From an uncultured Erysipelotrichaceae bacterium (GTDB lineage: Bacteria; Bacillota_I; Bacilli_A; Erysipelotrichales; Erysipelotrichaceae): 18,163 bases of DNA. A program made the translations under genes and the position numbers. Positions 1 through 6,590 of this stretch are shown in pieces (the first letter of the stretch is position 1; each line of letters opens with the position of its first letter). The stretch is from the NCBI GenBank assembly GCA_946621045.1, contig CAMOOA010000010.1, forward strand, positions 1 through 18,163, in the 5' to 3' direction. Under the pieces are notes generated by a model. The model had not been told where the DNA came from and did no database searches. It saw nothing but the letters and a program-made list of their open reading frames with translations.

Positions 1-715
1 TCCGCCAGTACGGGAACCAGTCATCATCGGTACCGGGCTTGCAGAAGAATTCCATCTCCATCTGCTCAAATTCACGGGTACGGAAGATGAAGTTGCCCGG
101 AGTGATCTCATTCCGGAAGCTCTTTCCGATCTGTCCGATGCCGAACGGCAGCTTTTTGCGGTATGCACGCTGGACATTCTTGAAGTCAACGAACATTCCC
201 TGCGCTGTTTCCGGACGCAGGTAAATGGTTGCCTTGCTGTCTTCCGTTGTTCCCTGGAATGTCTTGAACATCAGGTTGAACTGACGGATCGGCGTAAAAT
301 CATGACTGCCGCAGTCCGGGCAGGCAATATTGTTATCCCTGATATACTGCTCCATCTGTTCGTTGGACCAGCCTTCACAGGTGACCTTTCCTTCGGTCGC
401 ACGTTCAATCAGCTGATCGGCACGGTGACGGGTCTTGCACTGGCGGCAGTCCATCAGAGGATCGGAGAATCCCTTCAGATGTCCGGATGCTTCCCAGACT
501 TTCGGATTCATCAGAATCGCAGCCTGAATTTCGACATTGTTCGGATCTTCCTGGATGAATTTCTTCTGCCAGGCACGTTTGATATGGTCTTTTAAAAGGA
601 CTCCGTACGGGCCGAAGTCCCATGTATTGCTTAATCCACCGTAAATTTCCGACCCCTGAAAAACAAAGCCGGCATTCTTTGCGTGAGAAACAATCTTATC
701 AAATGTTTTTTCCAT
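1..715 (-). CDS. glyS: Glycyl-tRNA synthetase, alpha2 type (3' part lies outside the window)
   Basis: Charges tRNA-Gly with glycine in the cytoplasm (class II aminoacyl-tRNA synthetase). I translated the frame by hand from the ATG at 715; it stays open to the window edge, giving about 238 residues of the N-terminal catalytic part. The start ([20 protein letters not shown]), the segment [17 protein letters not shown], a cysteine set (CRQC, then CPDC) and the motif 2 region with RPETAQG and [10 protein letters not shown] all fit the single-chain dimeric bacterial/archaeal/eukaryotic-type GlyRS, not the separate alpha/beta subunits. The family is usually about 450-470 residues, so roughly half is present. 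The Shine-Dalgarno is poor: a run of five G about 13 bases upstream. It has its own promoter, so it is not simply a read-through product of recO, which ends 105 bases upstream. Confidence 0.95.
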   Translation of the reverse strand, partial: MEKTFDKIVSHAKNAGFVFQGSEIYGGLSNTWDFGPYGVLLKDHIKRAWQKKFIQEDPNNVEIQAAILMNPKVWEASGHLKGFSDPLMDCRQCKTRHRADQLIERATEGKVTCEGWSNEQMEQYIRDNNIACPDCGSHDFTPIRQFNLMFKTFQGTTEDSKATIYLRPETAQGMFVDFKNVQRAYRKKLPFGIGQIGKSFRNEITPGNFIFRTREFEQMEMEFFCKPGTDDDWFPYWR

Positions 716-756
716 AAAAAAGAAACTGCCCCCTATCTTACAATAACAGCATTGGC

Positions 757-785
757 AGTATAGCACTTTTTATAACCCCGTTCAA
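757..785 (-). promoter_or_regulatory. Promoter of glyS (extended -10)
   Basis: On the minus strand, TTGAAC (785-780) and TATACT (762-757) are separated by exactly 17 bases, and TG stands one base before the -10 (TGCTATACT). This is a good sigma-A promoter. The predicted transcript starts near 750 and has a leader of about 35 bases. That leader, and the whole 105-base gap from recO, is too short for a T-box riboswitch, which often controls glycyl-tRNA synthetase genes in Firmicutes. Confidence 0.75.
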
Positions 786-820
786 TGCGTAAAACCGCGC
801 AATTACAGCCTTCTGTCCGG

Positions 821-1597
821 TCAGAAAGCCGGCTTTTCCGCCGGTGTCTGTTCCTGAAACATCCGCTGAAACAGCGTATAGGAGCGCAGCGGAAGTCCGG
901 CATGCGTACGGATGAATTCCGCAAGCAGATCGCATTCCTTCATGGCGCTGTCCATCGCCTGTTCAAGGATTTCGAGGTGTTCAGGCGATGCCTTGTTGAT
1001 CAGGCGGAAGGCCCGCAGGCGCACCGGTTCGCTGAACGGAACATTCCGCTTCCGTGCGCATGATGCACAGAGAAATCCCCCGTCGTTCACGGAGATTGCA
1101 GATACGCTGGTATCACCGCAGAGCACACATTCATCCACATCCGGCGCAATCCCCTGCGTCTTCAGAATATCCGCCAGTGCAACCGCAAGCACTAGATCCG
1201 CCGGATGACGGTCATTCCAAGCCCTGCAGGAATCCTCAAACAGGTGTGCGCAGTGCGCGGAAAAGCCGGGCTCCGCCCCTTCCATGAGAAAAGCATTGAT
1301 CACTTCCGCAAGGACGGCACATGCAAGCGAGGCATTCAGGTCTTCATGAAGAAAGCGGTACAGCTCGACTGTATGCGCTGTCTTCAGCCGGAACATTGTC
1401 TTGCCTTCCCGGTAATCAAACGAAAACTCCCCCTTGGTATAAGGGAGAATATTTCCGCGGTTTTTGGAAGACATTTTCCGTGCTCCCTGGGCAACCAGGG
1501 ACAGCTTTCCGTATTCCTCAAACAGCACGGTGAGAATCACCGCATTTTCCTTGTAGTCCTGTTCCCTGAGGATCAGACCGACTGCCTGCTCATTCAT
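821..1597 (-). CDS. recO: DNA repair protein RecO
   Basis: Helps load RecA by displacing SSB and annealing strands in the RecFOR pathway. The 258 residues begin MNEQAVGLILREQDYKEN, matching the OB-fold start of the family (hydrophobic-VL-R-x-x-D-Y-x-E-N). A zinc-type cysteine set follows at C157, C160, C177 and C180. I chose the ATG at 1597, although the frame is open 13 codons further up to 1636, because the extra residues (MTAGSPSTATDIR) lie over the end of era and do not resemble the family. With this start it overlaps era by 8 bases, typical of translational coupling. No good ribosome binding site is visible, only ACGGA. The era-recO-glyS order is conserved in Firmicutes. Confidence 0.93.
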   Translation of the reverse strand: MNEQAVGLILREQDYKENAVILTVLFEEYGKLSLVAQGARKMSSKNRGNILPYTKGEFSFDYREGKTMFRLKTAHTVELYRFLHEDLNASLACAVLAEVINAFLMEGAEPGFSAHCAHLFEDSCRAWNDRHPADLVLAVALADILKTQGIAPDVDECVLCGDTSVSAISVNDGGFLCASCARKRNVPFSEPVRLRAFRLINKASPEHLEILEQAMDSAMKECDLLAEFIRTHAGLPLRSYTLFQRMFQEQTPAEKPAF

Positions 1598-2477
1598 CCG
1601 TATGTCCGTAGCCGTACTGGGTGATCCGGCTGTCAATTTCCCGCCAGTCCTTTTCCACTCTCACAAACAGCGAGAGGCGCACATGGCAGCCGAGAAGCTG
1701 TTCGATATCCTTTCTCGCCTCAATACCGATCTTTTTCAGCATGCTGCCCTGTTTGCCGATCAGGATCGCTTTCTGACCCGGACGCTCGACCAGGATCATT
1801 GCCTGGATCTCACAGCCGTCCTTCACGAATTCCTTCCGTTCTATGACGACTGCCGCCGCATGCGGCACCTCTTCCTCCGTAAGATAGAGAATCTTCTCCC
1901 GGATGATTTCCGCGATCCGGAAGTTTTCCGGATTATCGCTGACGATCTCCCGCGGATACATTGCGTCTCCTTCCGGAAGATAACGGATCGTCGTTTCAAG
2001 CAGATCCTCAAAATCCCGGCCTTTCAGCGCAGACAGCGGGAAGAACTCCGCAAATGTAAAACGCTTCTGCCAGGAAGTCAGATGCTTCAGAACCTTTTCT
2101 TTCGGCATCTGATCGATTTTATTGAAAATCAGGAAGACCGGAACACCGGCCTGTGAAACCATGTTCAGCACAAACTCATCTCCGGTGCCGTACGGTTTGG
2201 TGCCGTCGACGATCAGATAGATGACATCCACGCCCTGTATGACATTGGACGCCTCCTTGTTCATTCTTGTCTCGAGCCGTGATTTCGCTTTGTGAATACC
2301 CGGTGTGTCCGTAAAGACGATCTGGGCATCCTCCGTATTCACGATGCCGCGGATCTCGCTTCGCGTCGTCTGGGGCTTCGGCGAGACGATTGCAATCTTC
2401 TCATTTACCAGCGCATTGATCAGCGTGCTTTTTCCGGCGTTGGGCCGCCCGGCCAGCGCTACAAATCCAAATCGCAT
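1590..2477 (-). CDS. era: GTPase Era
   Basis: Essential GTPase that binds the 3' end of 16S rRNA and acts in 30S subunit assembly. Of its 295 residues, the N-terminal GTPase domain shows G1 GRPNAGKST (10-18), the TTR of G2 near 37-39, G3 DTPG (57-60), G4 NKID (119-122) and G5 SAL (149-151). The C-terminal KH domain carries the GxxG loop in LIGKQGSMLKKIG. Length and domain order are normal. GGAGG stands about 10 bases before the ATG. It lies 64 bases after dgkA and overlaps recO by 8 bases. The usual Bacillus gene cdd between dgkA and era is absent. Confidence 0.97.
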   Translation of the reverse strand: MRFGFVALAGRPNAGKSTLINALVNEKIAIVSPKPQTTRSEIRGIVNTEDAQIVFTDTPGIHKAKSRLETRMNKEASNVIQGVDVIYLIVDGTKPYGTGDEFVLNMVSQAGVPVFLIFNKIDQMPKEKVLKHLTSWQKRFTFAEFFPLSALKGRDFEDLLETTIRYLPEGDAMYPREIVSDNPENFRIAEIIREKILYLTEEEVPHAAAVVIERKEFVKDGCEIQAMILVERPGQKAILIGKQGSMLKKIGIEARKDIEQLLGCHVRLSLFVRVEKDWREIDSRITQYGYGHTDE

Positions 2478-2494
2478 CTTTCAAGTTCCTCCGC

Positions 2495-2510
2495 TCCGAC
2501 CCCTGTCGGA
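2495..2510 (-). promoter_or_regulatory. Small hairpin next to the era ribosome binding site
   Basis: In the 64-base dgkA-era gap, TCCGAC and GTCGGA form a perfect 6-bp stem with a 4-base loop (AGGG on the minus strand). The stem ends two to three bases before the GGAGG ribosome binding site of era. No T-run follows, so it is not a terminator. It could be an mRNA processing or stability element, or could affect initiation; the function is only inferred. Confidence 0.35.
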
Positions 2511-2541
2511 ATCCGTTTTCCGTTATCCGGACAAATAATAC

Positions 2542-2877
2542 TTACAGATGCCCTGCAAGAATAACCAGCGCAGCCGCAAGTGCGGCAATCGATGCCGCAA
2601 GAACCCCGCCGGCAGAGATGTCCTTGATCCTGCCGATCCGTTCATCGGTTTCCTGTGTCAGATAATTGCACAGAAACTCAACTGCGGTATTCAGATATTC
2701 CGCAGTTACGACCAGTCCGATGCAGAGAATGACCGCGACCCACTCTCCGGCGGTCAGGCGCAGAATAAAACCCGCAGTTACCGCGAGGACGCCGAGGATC
2801 CACTGAATCCGGATACTGCGGTGGTTCATTCCCTGCACAAGACCGTGAAATGCCGGTCCGAATTTTTTCCGGATCAT
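2542..2877 (-). CDS. dgkA: Diacylglycerol/undecaprenol kinase, DgkA family
   Basis: Small integral membrane kinase. In Gram-positive bacteria this family phosphorylates undecaprenol and so recycles the lipid carrier of cell wall synthesis. The 111 residues contain the family motif AEYLNTAVE (59-67, with E60 and E67) and KDISAGGV (85-92). There are three membrane segments: about 27-41, 47-63 and 91-109. The N-terminal part with MNHRSIRIQ is typical. The ATG overlaps the ybeY stop in an ATGA, so the two are translationally coupled. The family also includes true diacylglycerol kinases; the undecaprenol preference is inferred from Gram-positive members. Confidence 0.93.
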   Translation of the reverse strand: MIRKKFGPAFHGLVQGMNHRSIRIQWILGVLAVTAGFILRLTAGEWVAVILCIGLVVTAEYLNTAVEFLCNYLTQETDERIGRIKDISAGGVLAASIAALAAALVILAGHL

Positions 2878-3332
2878 TCGGATCTCCCGATGATCGGATC
2901 AAGAATACGGTCCTGCATCGAAAACATTTCTGTTTCATCTTCCGGCGTCATATGGTCAAATCCGAGGCAGTGCAGCAGCCCGTGTGTAAACAGAAAGCCG
3001 AGTTCCCGCTCATAGGAGTGTCCGTATTGTTTCGCCTGTCTGGACGCATAGTCAATATTGATGAAAATATCTCCGAGATCCAGCAATTCCTCCGGCGTCT
3101 CATATCCGCTCAGTTCATCCCTGGCCGCAAAGGTAATGACATCGGTGGGACGATCGATGCCGCGGTAATCACGGTTGATTCCGTGAATCGTCCGGGAACG
3201 GACAAAGGTAACGGATACCGTGTTTCCCTTTTTCAGGCGGAGCTTCTTTGCGGCAGATGCCGCAATTTCCTCATACATCGGAAGAATAAAGGACATATCC
3301 TTGTTTGTACGGTTGTATACAGTAATCTCCAT
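2874..3332 (-). CDS. ybeY: Endoribonuclease YbeY (rRNA maturation factor)
   Basis: Zinc-dependent endoribonuclease involved in 16S rRNA 3'-end maturation and ribosome quality control. The 152 residues end in the diagnostic metal motif H117-x3-H121-x5-H127 (HGLLHCLGFDH). Upstream, RPTDVITFA (61-69) and GDIFINID (87-94) are also conserved. Length is normal. No Shine-Dalgarno is seen before the ATG; the -10 element of its likely promoter ends only 9 bases upstream. It is the first gene of a ybeY-dgkA-era-recO transcript, separated from phoH by the opposite-strand alaX gene. Confidence 0.96.
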   Translation of the reverse strand: MEITVYNRTNKDMSFILPMYEEIAASAAKKLRLKKGNTVSVTFVRSRTIHGINRDYRGIDRPTDVITFAARDELSGYETPEELLDLGDIFINIDYASRQAKQYGHSYERELGFLFTHGLLHCLGFDHMTPEDETEMFSMQDRILDPIIGRSE

Positions 3333-3341
3333 AGTGCAATC

Positions 3342-3350
3342 ATTATAGCA
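3342..3350 (-). promoter_or_regulatory. Extended -10 of the ybeY operon, almost at the start codon
   Basis: The minus strand reads TGCTATAAT, a perfect extended -10 (hexamer 3347-3342). A start point 6-7 bases downstream falls at about 3335, leaving only 2-4 bases before the ybeY ATG at 3332. The -35 is weak, as is common with extended -10 elements. No other good promoter lies between here and alaX. Confidence 0.6.
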
Positions 3351-3372
3351 TTCCCGCTTCCCCGCAATCCCG

Positions 3373-3378
3373 TATAAT
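3373..3378 (+). promoter_or_regulatory. -10 element of alaX
   Basis: A perfect TATAAT lies 24 bases before the alaX ATG, followed by AGGAAAG (3383-3389) as a possible ribosome binding site. The -35 is poor (ATTCCC at 17 bases). Only 25 bases separate it from the divergent ybeY -10, so polymerase probably cannot occupy both promoters at once. Confidence 0.5.
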
Positions 3379-3402
3379 GTACAGGAAAGAAGTGAAACGG
3401 CA

Positions 3403-4563
3403 ATGAACGAGATGAATGAACTTTACTATCAGGACGCCTATCTGCGTGAGTTTGATGCGGAGGTTGTATCCTGCACACCGATGAAAAACGGCTGGGCGGT
3501 TACGCTGAACCGGACCGCGTTTTATCCCGAAGGCGGCGGTCAGCCGGGCGATCACGGAACGATCGGCGGCATCGAAGTGTTTGACACGCATACCAGAGAC
3601 GGCGCGGTTCTCCACTGTCTCAGAGAGCCGATTGAACCGGGAACACCCGTCCATGGGGTCATTGACTGGGAACGCCGGTTTGATCTGATGCAGCAGCATT
3701 CCGGAGAACACATTTTCTCCGGACTGATCCATAAGTGCTTCGGATATGAGAATATCGGCTTTCACCTCGGCGAGGATACGGTGACACTGGATTTTTCCGG
3801 ACCGCTGACGGAAGCGGATCTGCTTAAGATCGAACTGATGGCCAATGAGCATATCTGGGGCAACAGTGAAACACAGATCAGCTATCCGTCGGAAGAAGAG
3901 CTGGAATCACTTGAGTTCCGCTCCAAAAAGGAACTTCACGGGACCGTGCGCATTGTCACGTTTCCGGGCGCGGATGTATGCGCCTGCTGCGGAACGCATG
4001 TCCGCTTCGCCGGTGAGATCGGCCTCATCAAGGTTCTGTTCTGGCAGAACCGGAAGTCCGGCACCCGCGTGGATATCGTCTGCGGCCGGCGTGCCCTGAA
4101 TTATGTCCGGGACATCTATGCAGAAAACATGAAGATCTCCCATCTGCTTTCCGCAAATGTAAAAGAGACGTCTTCCGCCGTGGAGCGCACACTGCACGAA
4201 CTCGGTGTACTGCGCGGTGAGAGGCACCGTGCAGCTCTGACCGCACTGGAGGCCGAAAAGTCCGCTCTTCATGACGGCATGCCGCTGGCGATTCTGTTTA
4301 CGGACGGCATCGACACACGCGATCTGCGCACTTTCTGCAATCAGATCATCGAAGAAAAGAACATTGGCACCTGCGCTGCATTCAGCCGCAAGGAGGAAGG
4401 ATATCAGTATGTGATCCTGAGCCGCTCTGCAGATCTTCGGCCAATCGGAACGGCACTGAACACTGCCTTCTCCGGACGCGGCGGAGGCCAGGCGGAAATG
4501 ATCCAGGGCGCCCTGAGCGGGGCCGAAAGCGACATCCGGACCTTCCTGGAAGAACAGTTCTGA
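3403..4563 (+). CDS. Alanyl-tRNA editing protein AlaX, long form (trans-editing hydrolase)
   Basis: Free-standing homologue of the alanyl-tRNA synthetase editing domain; the family hydrolyses mischarged Ser-tRNA-Ala (and sometimes Gly). Of 386 residues, the N-terminal part carries TAFYPEGGGQPGD (38-50), the zinc motif H99-x3-H103 (QQHSGEHIFSG) and its partner C195-x3-H199 (CCGTH), so all metal ligands are present. The middle is a helical linker and the C-terminus is a DHHA1-like domain ending in a GRGGGQAEM motif, which makes it the long AlaX type. ATG at 3403 has AGGAAAG 13 bases upstream; a second ATG at 3412 is possible. It is the only plus-strand gene in the left half and sits inside the normally contiguous phoH-ybeY block. 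Confidence 0.9.
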   Translation: MNEMNELYYQDAYLREFDAEVVSCTPMKNGWAVTLNRTAFYPEGGGQPGDHGTIGGIEVFDTHTRDGAVLHCLREPIEPGTPVHGVIDWERRFDLMQQHSGEHIFSGLIHKCFGYENIGFHLGEDTVTLDFSGPLTEADLLKIELMANEHIWGNSETQISYPSEEELESLEFRSKKELHGTVRIVTFPGADVCACCGTHVRFAGEIGLIKVLFWQNRKSGTRVDIVCGRRALNYVRDIYAENMKISHLLSANVKETSSAVERTLHELGVLRGERHRAALTALEAEKSALHDGMPLAILFTDGIDTRDLRTFCNQIIEEKNIGTCAAFSRKEEGYQYVILSRSADLRPIGTALNTAFSGRGGGQAEMIQGALSGAESDIRTFLEEQF

Positions 4564-4569
4564 AAAAAA

Positions 4570-4621
4570 ACAGATATCCGTACGGACCGATACAGGTTCC
4601 GATTCCGGATATCTGTTTTTT
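4570..4621. terminator. Bidirectional terminator between alaX and phoH
   Basis: CAGATATCCG (4571-4580) pairs perfectly with CGGATATCTG (4606-4615). A run of A precedes it (4563-4570) and six T follow (4616-4621), so it works for transcripts from both sides. The 25-base loop contains a second small stem (CGGA/TCCG). It fills almost the whole 63-base gap between the convergent genes. Confidence 0.92.
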
Positions 4622-4626
4622 ACTGC

Positions 4627-5589
4627 TTATTTGTTTGACTGGCTGTAGCGTTCCACGATCTTCTGGACAAGCGGATGACGGACTACATCATCCGACGTGA
4701 GCTGGATGATCGAGATCTCATCGATGCCCTGCAGGATGGAGGATGCCTCGATCAGACCGCTCTGCTCACCCTTTTTCAGATCAAGCTGTGTCACATCGCC
4801 GGTAATGACCATCCGGGAATGGAAGCCGAGCCGTGTCAGGAACATCTTCATCTGTGCGCCTGTCGTATTCTGCGCTTCATCGAGAATCACAAAGCTGTCG
4901 TCAAGCGTGCGGCCGCGCATATACGCAAGCGGCGCAATTTCGATCGTCCCGCGTTCCAGAAGCGCCTCAGTCTTTTCAAGTCCCAGCATGTCATGGAGCG
5001 CGTCATACAGCGGTGTCAGATAGGGATCGACTTTTTCCTTCATATCGCCGGGAAGAAAGCCGAGGTTTTCACCCGCCTCCACGGCAGGCCGTGTCAGGAC
5101 AATCCGCTTTACATTTCCCTTCTTGAGTTCCGAGACTGCCTTGATCACCGCAAGGAAGGTCTTGCCGGTGCCGGCCGGACCGATTGCAAATACGATCGGA
5201 CTGTATTCCATCGCCTTCACGAACTGATACTGCCCGTGGGTCTTCGGCGCCACCGCCTTTCCGGTGAGCGTGCGTCCGATCACCGCCTGACCGTACTGGT
5301 TGAAGCTGATCTGTTCGTTCTTTGTCACAAGACGGCATGCATAGATGACATCCTGTTCGGAAACAAGCTGATTTTTCTTGGTAACTTCATAAAGCGCGGT
5401 CAGAATATCATGGATCTGCTGGTAGGTATCCTCATTGCAGTCAAGAATCGTAAATGTATTATCCCGGAATGTGATTGTTTTTCCGAAACATTCTTCAATG
5501 ACACGCAGATTCCGGTCTTCCGTTCCGGCAAGATTCATTGCCTGAAGACCTGTCATGTCATCAAATGATATCGTCCTAGTGATCTCCAA
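4627..5589 (-). CDS. phoH: PhoH-like ATPase/RNA helicase
   Basis: PhoH family P-loop ATPase, linked to RNA metabolism and usually found beside ybeY. The 320 residues have an N-terminal domain (about 1-110) followed by the PhoH ATPase domain with Walker A GPAGTGKT (137-144), LTRPAVEAGENLGFLPGD (165-182), Walker B VILDEAQN (234-241) and the sensor-like ITGDVTQ (262-268). The start is TTG (5589-5587), preceded by AAGGGGGAG with 5 bases spacing, which strongly supports it. Length is normal. It has its own promoter after the rpsU terminator and ends at the bidirectional terminator, so it appears monocistronic. In Bacillus it continues into ybeY; here alaX intervenes. Confidence 0.95.
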   Translation of the reverse strand: MEITRTISFDDMTGLQAMNLAGTEDRNLRVIEECFGKTITFRDNTFTILDCNEDTYQQIHDILTALYEVTKKNQLVSEQDVIYACRLVTKNEQISFNQYGQAVIGRTLTGKAVAPKTHGQYQFVKAMEYSPIVFAIGPAGTGKTFLAVIKAVSELKKGNVKRIVLTRPAVEAGENLGFLPGDMKEKVDPYLTPLYDALHDMLGLEKTEALLERGTIEIAPLAYMRGRTLDDSFVILDEAQNTTGAQMKMFLTRLGFHSRMVITGDVTQLDLKKGEQSGLIEASSILQGIDEISIIQLTSDDVVRHPLVQKIVERYSQSNK

Positions 5590-5619
5590 AGAAACTCCCC
5601 CTTTTGTGTACTAATCAAT

Positions 5620-5648
5620 ATTTTAGCGAAATCCTTCCCTGCATGCAA
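5620..5648 (-). promoter_or_regulatory. Possible phoH promoter
   Basis: On the minus strand, TAAAAT (5625-5620) lies just after the rpsU terminator, with TTGCAT 17 bases upstream (5648-5643). The start point would be near 5613, giving a leader of about 24 bases that includes the phoH ribosome binding site. The -35 match is only partial. Confidence 0.45.
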
Positions 5649-5674
5649 AAAAAGAAGTTCCGGCAGGAACTTCT
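5647..5674 (-). terminator. Intrinsic terminator of rpsU
   Basis: Read on the minus strand, AGAAGTTCC, a 4-base loop (TGCC) and GGAACTTCT form a perfect 9-bp stem, followed directly by a run of T (5653-5647). It lies 14 bases after the rpsU stop codon. Confidence 0.95.
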
Positions 5675-5687
5675 CTGATCTGAAGAC

Positions 5688-5870
5688 TTACTTTCCGCGG
5701 CGTCTTGCCTTGCGGGCAGCTTCACTCTTGAGCTTGCGCTTGACACCCGGCTTAACGTAGTACTCTCTCTTACGCGCCTCAGCCAGCGTTCCGCTGCGGG
5801 AGACCTGACGCTTAAAGCGACGCAGTGCATCGTCCAGACTTTCCATGTCCTTAACTTCTACTCTCGGCAT
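5688..5870 (-). CDS. rpsU: 30S ribosomal protein bS21
   Basis: Small basic protein of the 30S subunit, near the anti-Shine-Dalgarno region of 16S rRNA. The 60 residues match bS21: [21 protein letters not shown] at the start, then the [12 protein letters not shown] segment and an Arg/Lys-rich tail. The ribosome binding site is AAAGGGGGG (5877-5885) with 6 bases spacing. The 71-base gap from deoC contains its own promoter, and a strong terminator follows, so it can be transcribed alone. No terminator is seen between deoC and rpsU, so read-through from the upstream operon is possible. Confidence 0.97.
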   Translation of the reverse strand: MPRVEVKDMESLDDALRRFKRQVSRSGTLAEARKREYYVKPGVKRKLKSEAARKARRRGK

Positions 5871-5904
5871 TCATATCCCCCCTTTCTGAGTTGACAACAC
5901 TAAG

Positions 5905-5933
5905 ATAGTAACAAAACCATTCTGATTTTGCAA
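5905..5933 (-). promoter_or_regulatory. Promoter of rpsU
   Basis: On the minus strand, TTGCAA (5933-5928) and TACTAT (5910-5905) are separated by 17 bases. The predicted start near 5898 gives a leader of about 27 bases containing the ribosome binding site. Both hexamers are imperfect but their spacing is ideal. Confidence 0.5.
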
Positions 5934-5941
5934 TGAATTTT

Positions 5942-6589
5942 TCACTTCAGCGCCTCGACAATCGCAGCGCCGCTGCTTGTGCCGATCCGGCTCGCGCCGG
6001 CATCGACCATCTTGCGGAAATCCTCCGCGGTGCGGATCCCTCCGCTTGCCTTGACGCCCATCGTCTCCCCGACGGTTCGGCGCATCAGGGCAACGGTCTT
6101 TGCTTCTGCACCGCCGGTTGAAAAACCGGTGGAGGTCTTCACAAAATCGGCGCCGGCCTTCATGCAGTCACGGCATGCCCGCACGATTTCCTCATCGGAA
6201 AGCAGACAGGTCTCAAGGATGACTTTGAGCAGCGCGCTTCCCGCTGCCTGTTTCACCGCAGCGATCTCATGGATGACCGCCCTGTCATTGCCGTCTTTCA
6301 GAAATCCGATGTTGATGACCATGTCCACTTCCTGGGCCCCGCGTTTTACGGCATCCTCTGCCTCGAATACCTTTGCGGCCTCACTCATGGCGCCGAGCGG
6401 AAATCCGATCACGCAGCAGACCTTTACATCGCTGCCCTTGAGGATCCGGGCGGCGGTTTCGATCCGGCACGGATTGACGCAGACGCTGGCGAAGCCGTGA
6501 ACGAGCGCTTCCCGGCACAGTGCTTCGATCTCCGATTCCCGGGCTGCCGGTTTCAGCAGGGTGTGATCAATATATTTTGCGGGATTCAT
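5942..6589 (-). CDS. deoC: Deoxyribose-phosphate aldolase
   Basis: Cleaves 2-deoxyribose-5-phosphate to glyceraldehyde-3-phosphate and acetaldehyde (deoxynucleoside catabolism, cytoplasm). The 215 residues start [14 protein letters not shown], the family hallmark. The catalytic set is complete: D89 (EVDMVINIG), the Schiff-base lysine K151 (FVKTSTGF) and K180 (VKASGGIRT). Length is normal for the Gram-positive type. The ATG lies one base after the murE stop codon, so it is probably co-transcribed and coupled with murE, an unusual partner for a catabolic enzyme. The ribosome binding site is weak. Confidence 0.97.
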   Translation of the reverse strand: MNPAKYIDHTLLKPAARESEIEALCREALVHGFASVCVNPCRIETAARILKGSDVKVCCVIGFPLGAMSEAAKVFEAEDAVKRGAQEVDMVINIGFLKDGNDRAVIHEIAAVKQAAGSALLKVILETCLLSDEEIVRACRDCMKAGADFVKTSTGFSTGGAEAKTVALMRRTVGETMGVKASGGIRTAEDFRKMVDAGASRIGTSSGAAIVEALK

Positions 6590-6590
6590 A

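Noticed and set aside
302..623. Short open frames on both strands over glyS
   Set aside because: The GlyRS frame, open from 715 to the window edge, explains this stretch with strong motif matches.
801..832. Imperfect hairpin at the end of recO as a terminator
   Set aside because: The stem (GCTTTCTG/CAGAAGGC) is partly inside the coding end and no T-run follows on the minus strand.
1598..1636. Upstream extension of recO to 1636
   Set aside because: The extra 13 residues lie inside the conserved era tail and do not fit the RecO N-terminus.
4675..5568. 297-codon plus-strand open frame over phoH
   Set aside because: Mirror of the PhoH coding frame; no promoter or ribosome binding site and no recognisable domain.
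5891..5896. Perfect TTGACA on the plus strand near rpsU
   Set aside because: No suitable -10 lies 16-18 bases downstream and no plus-strand gene follows.
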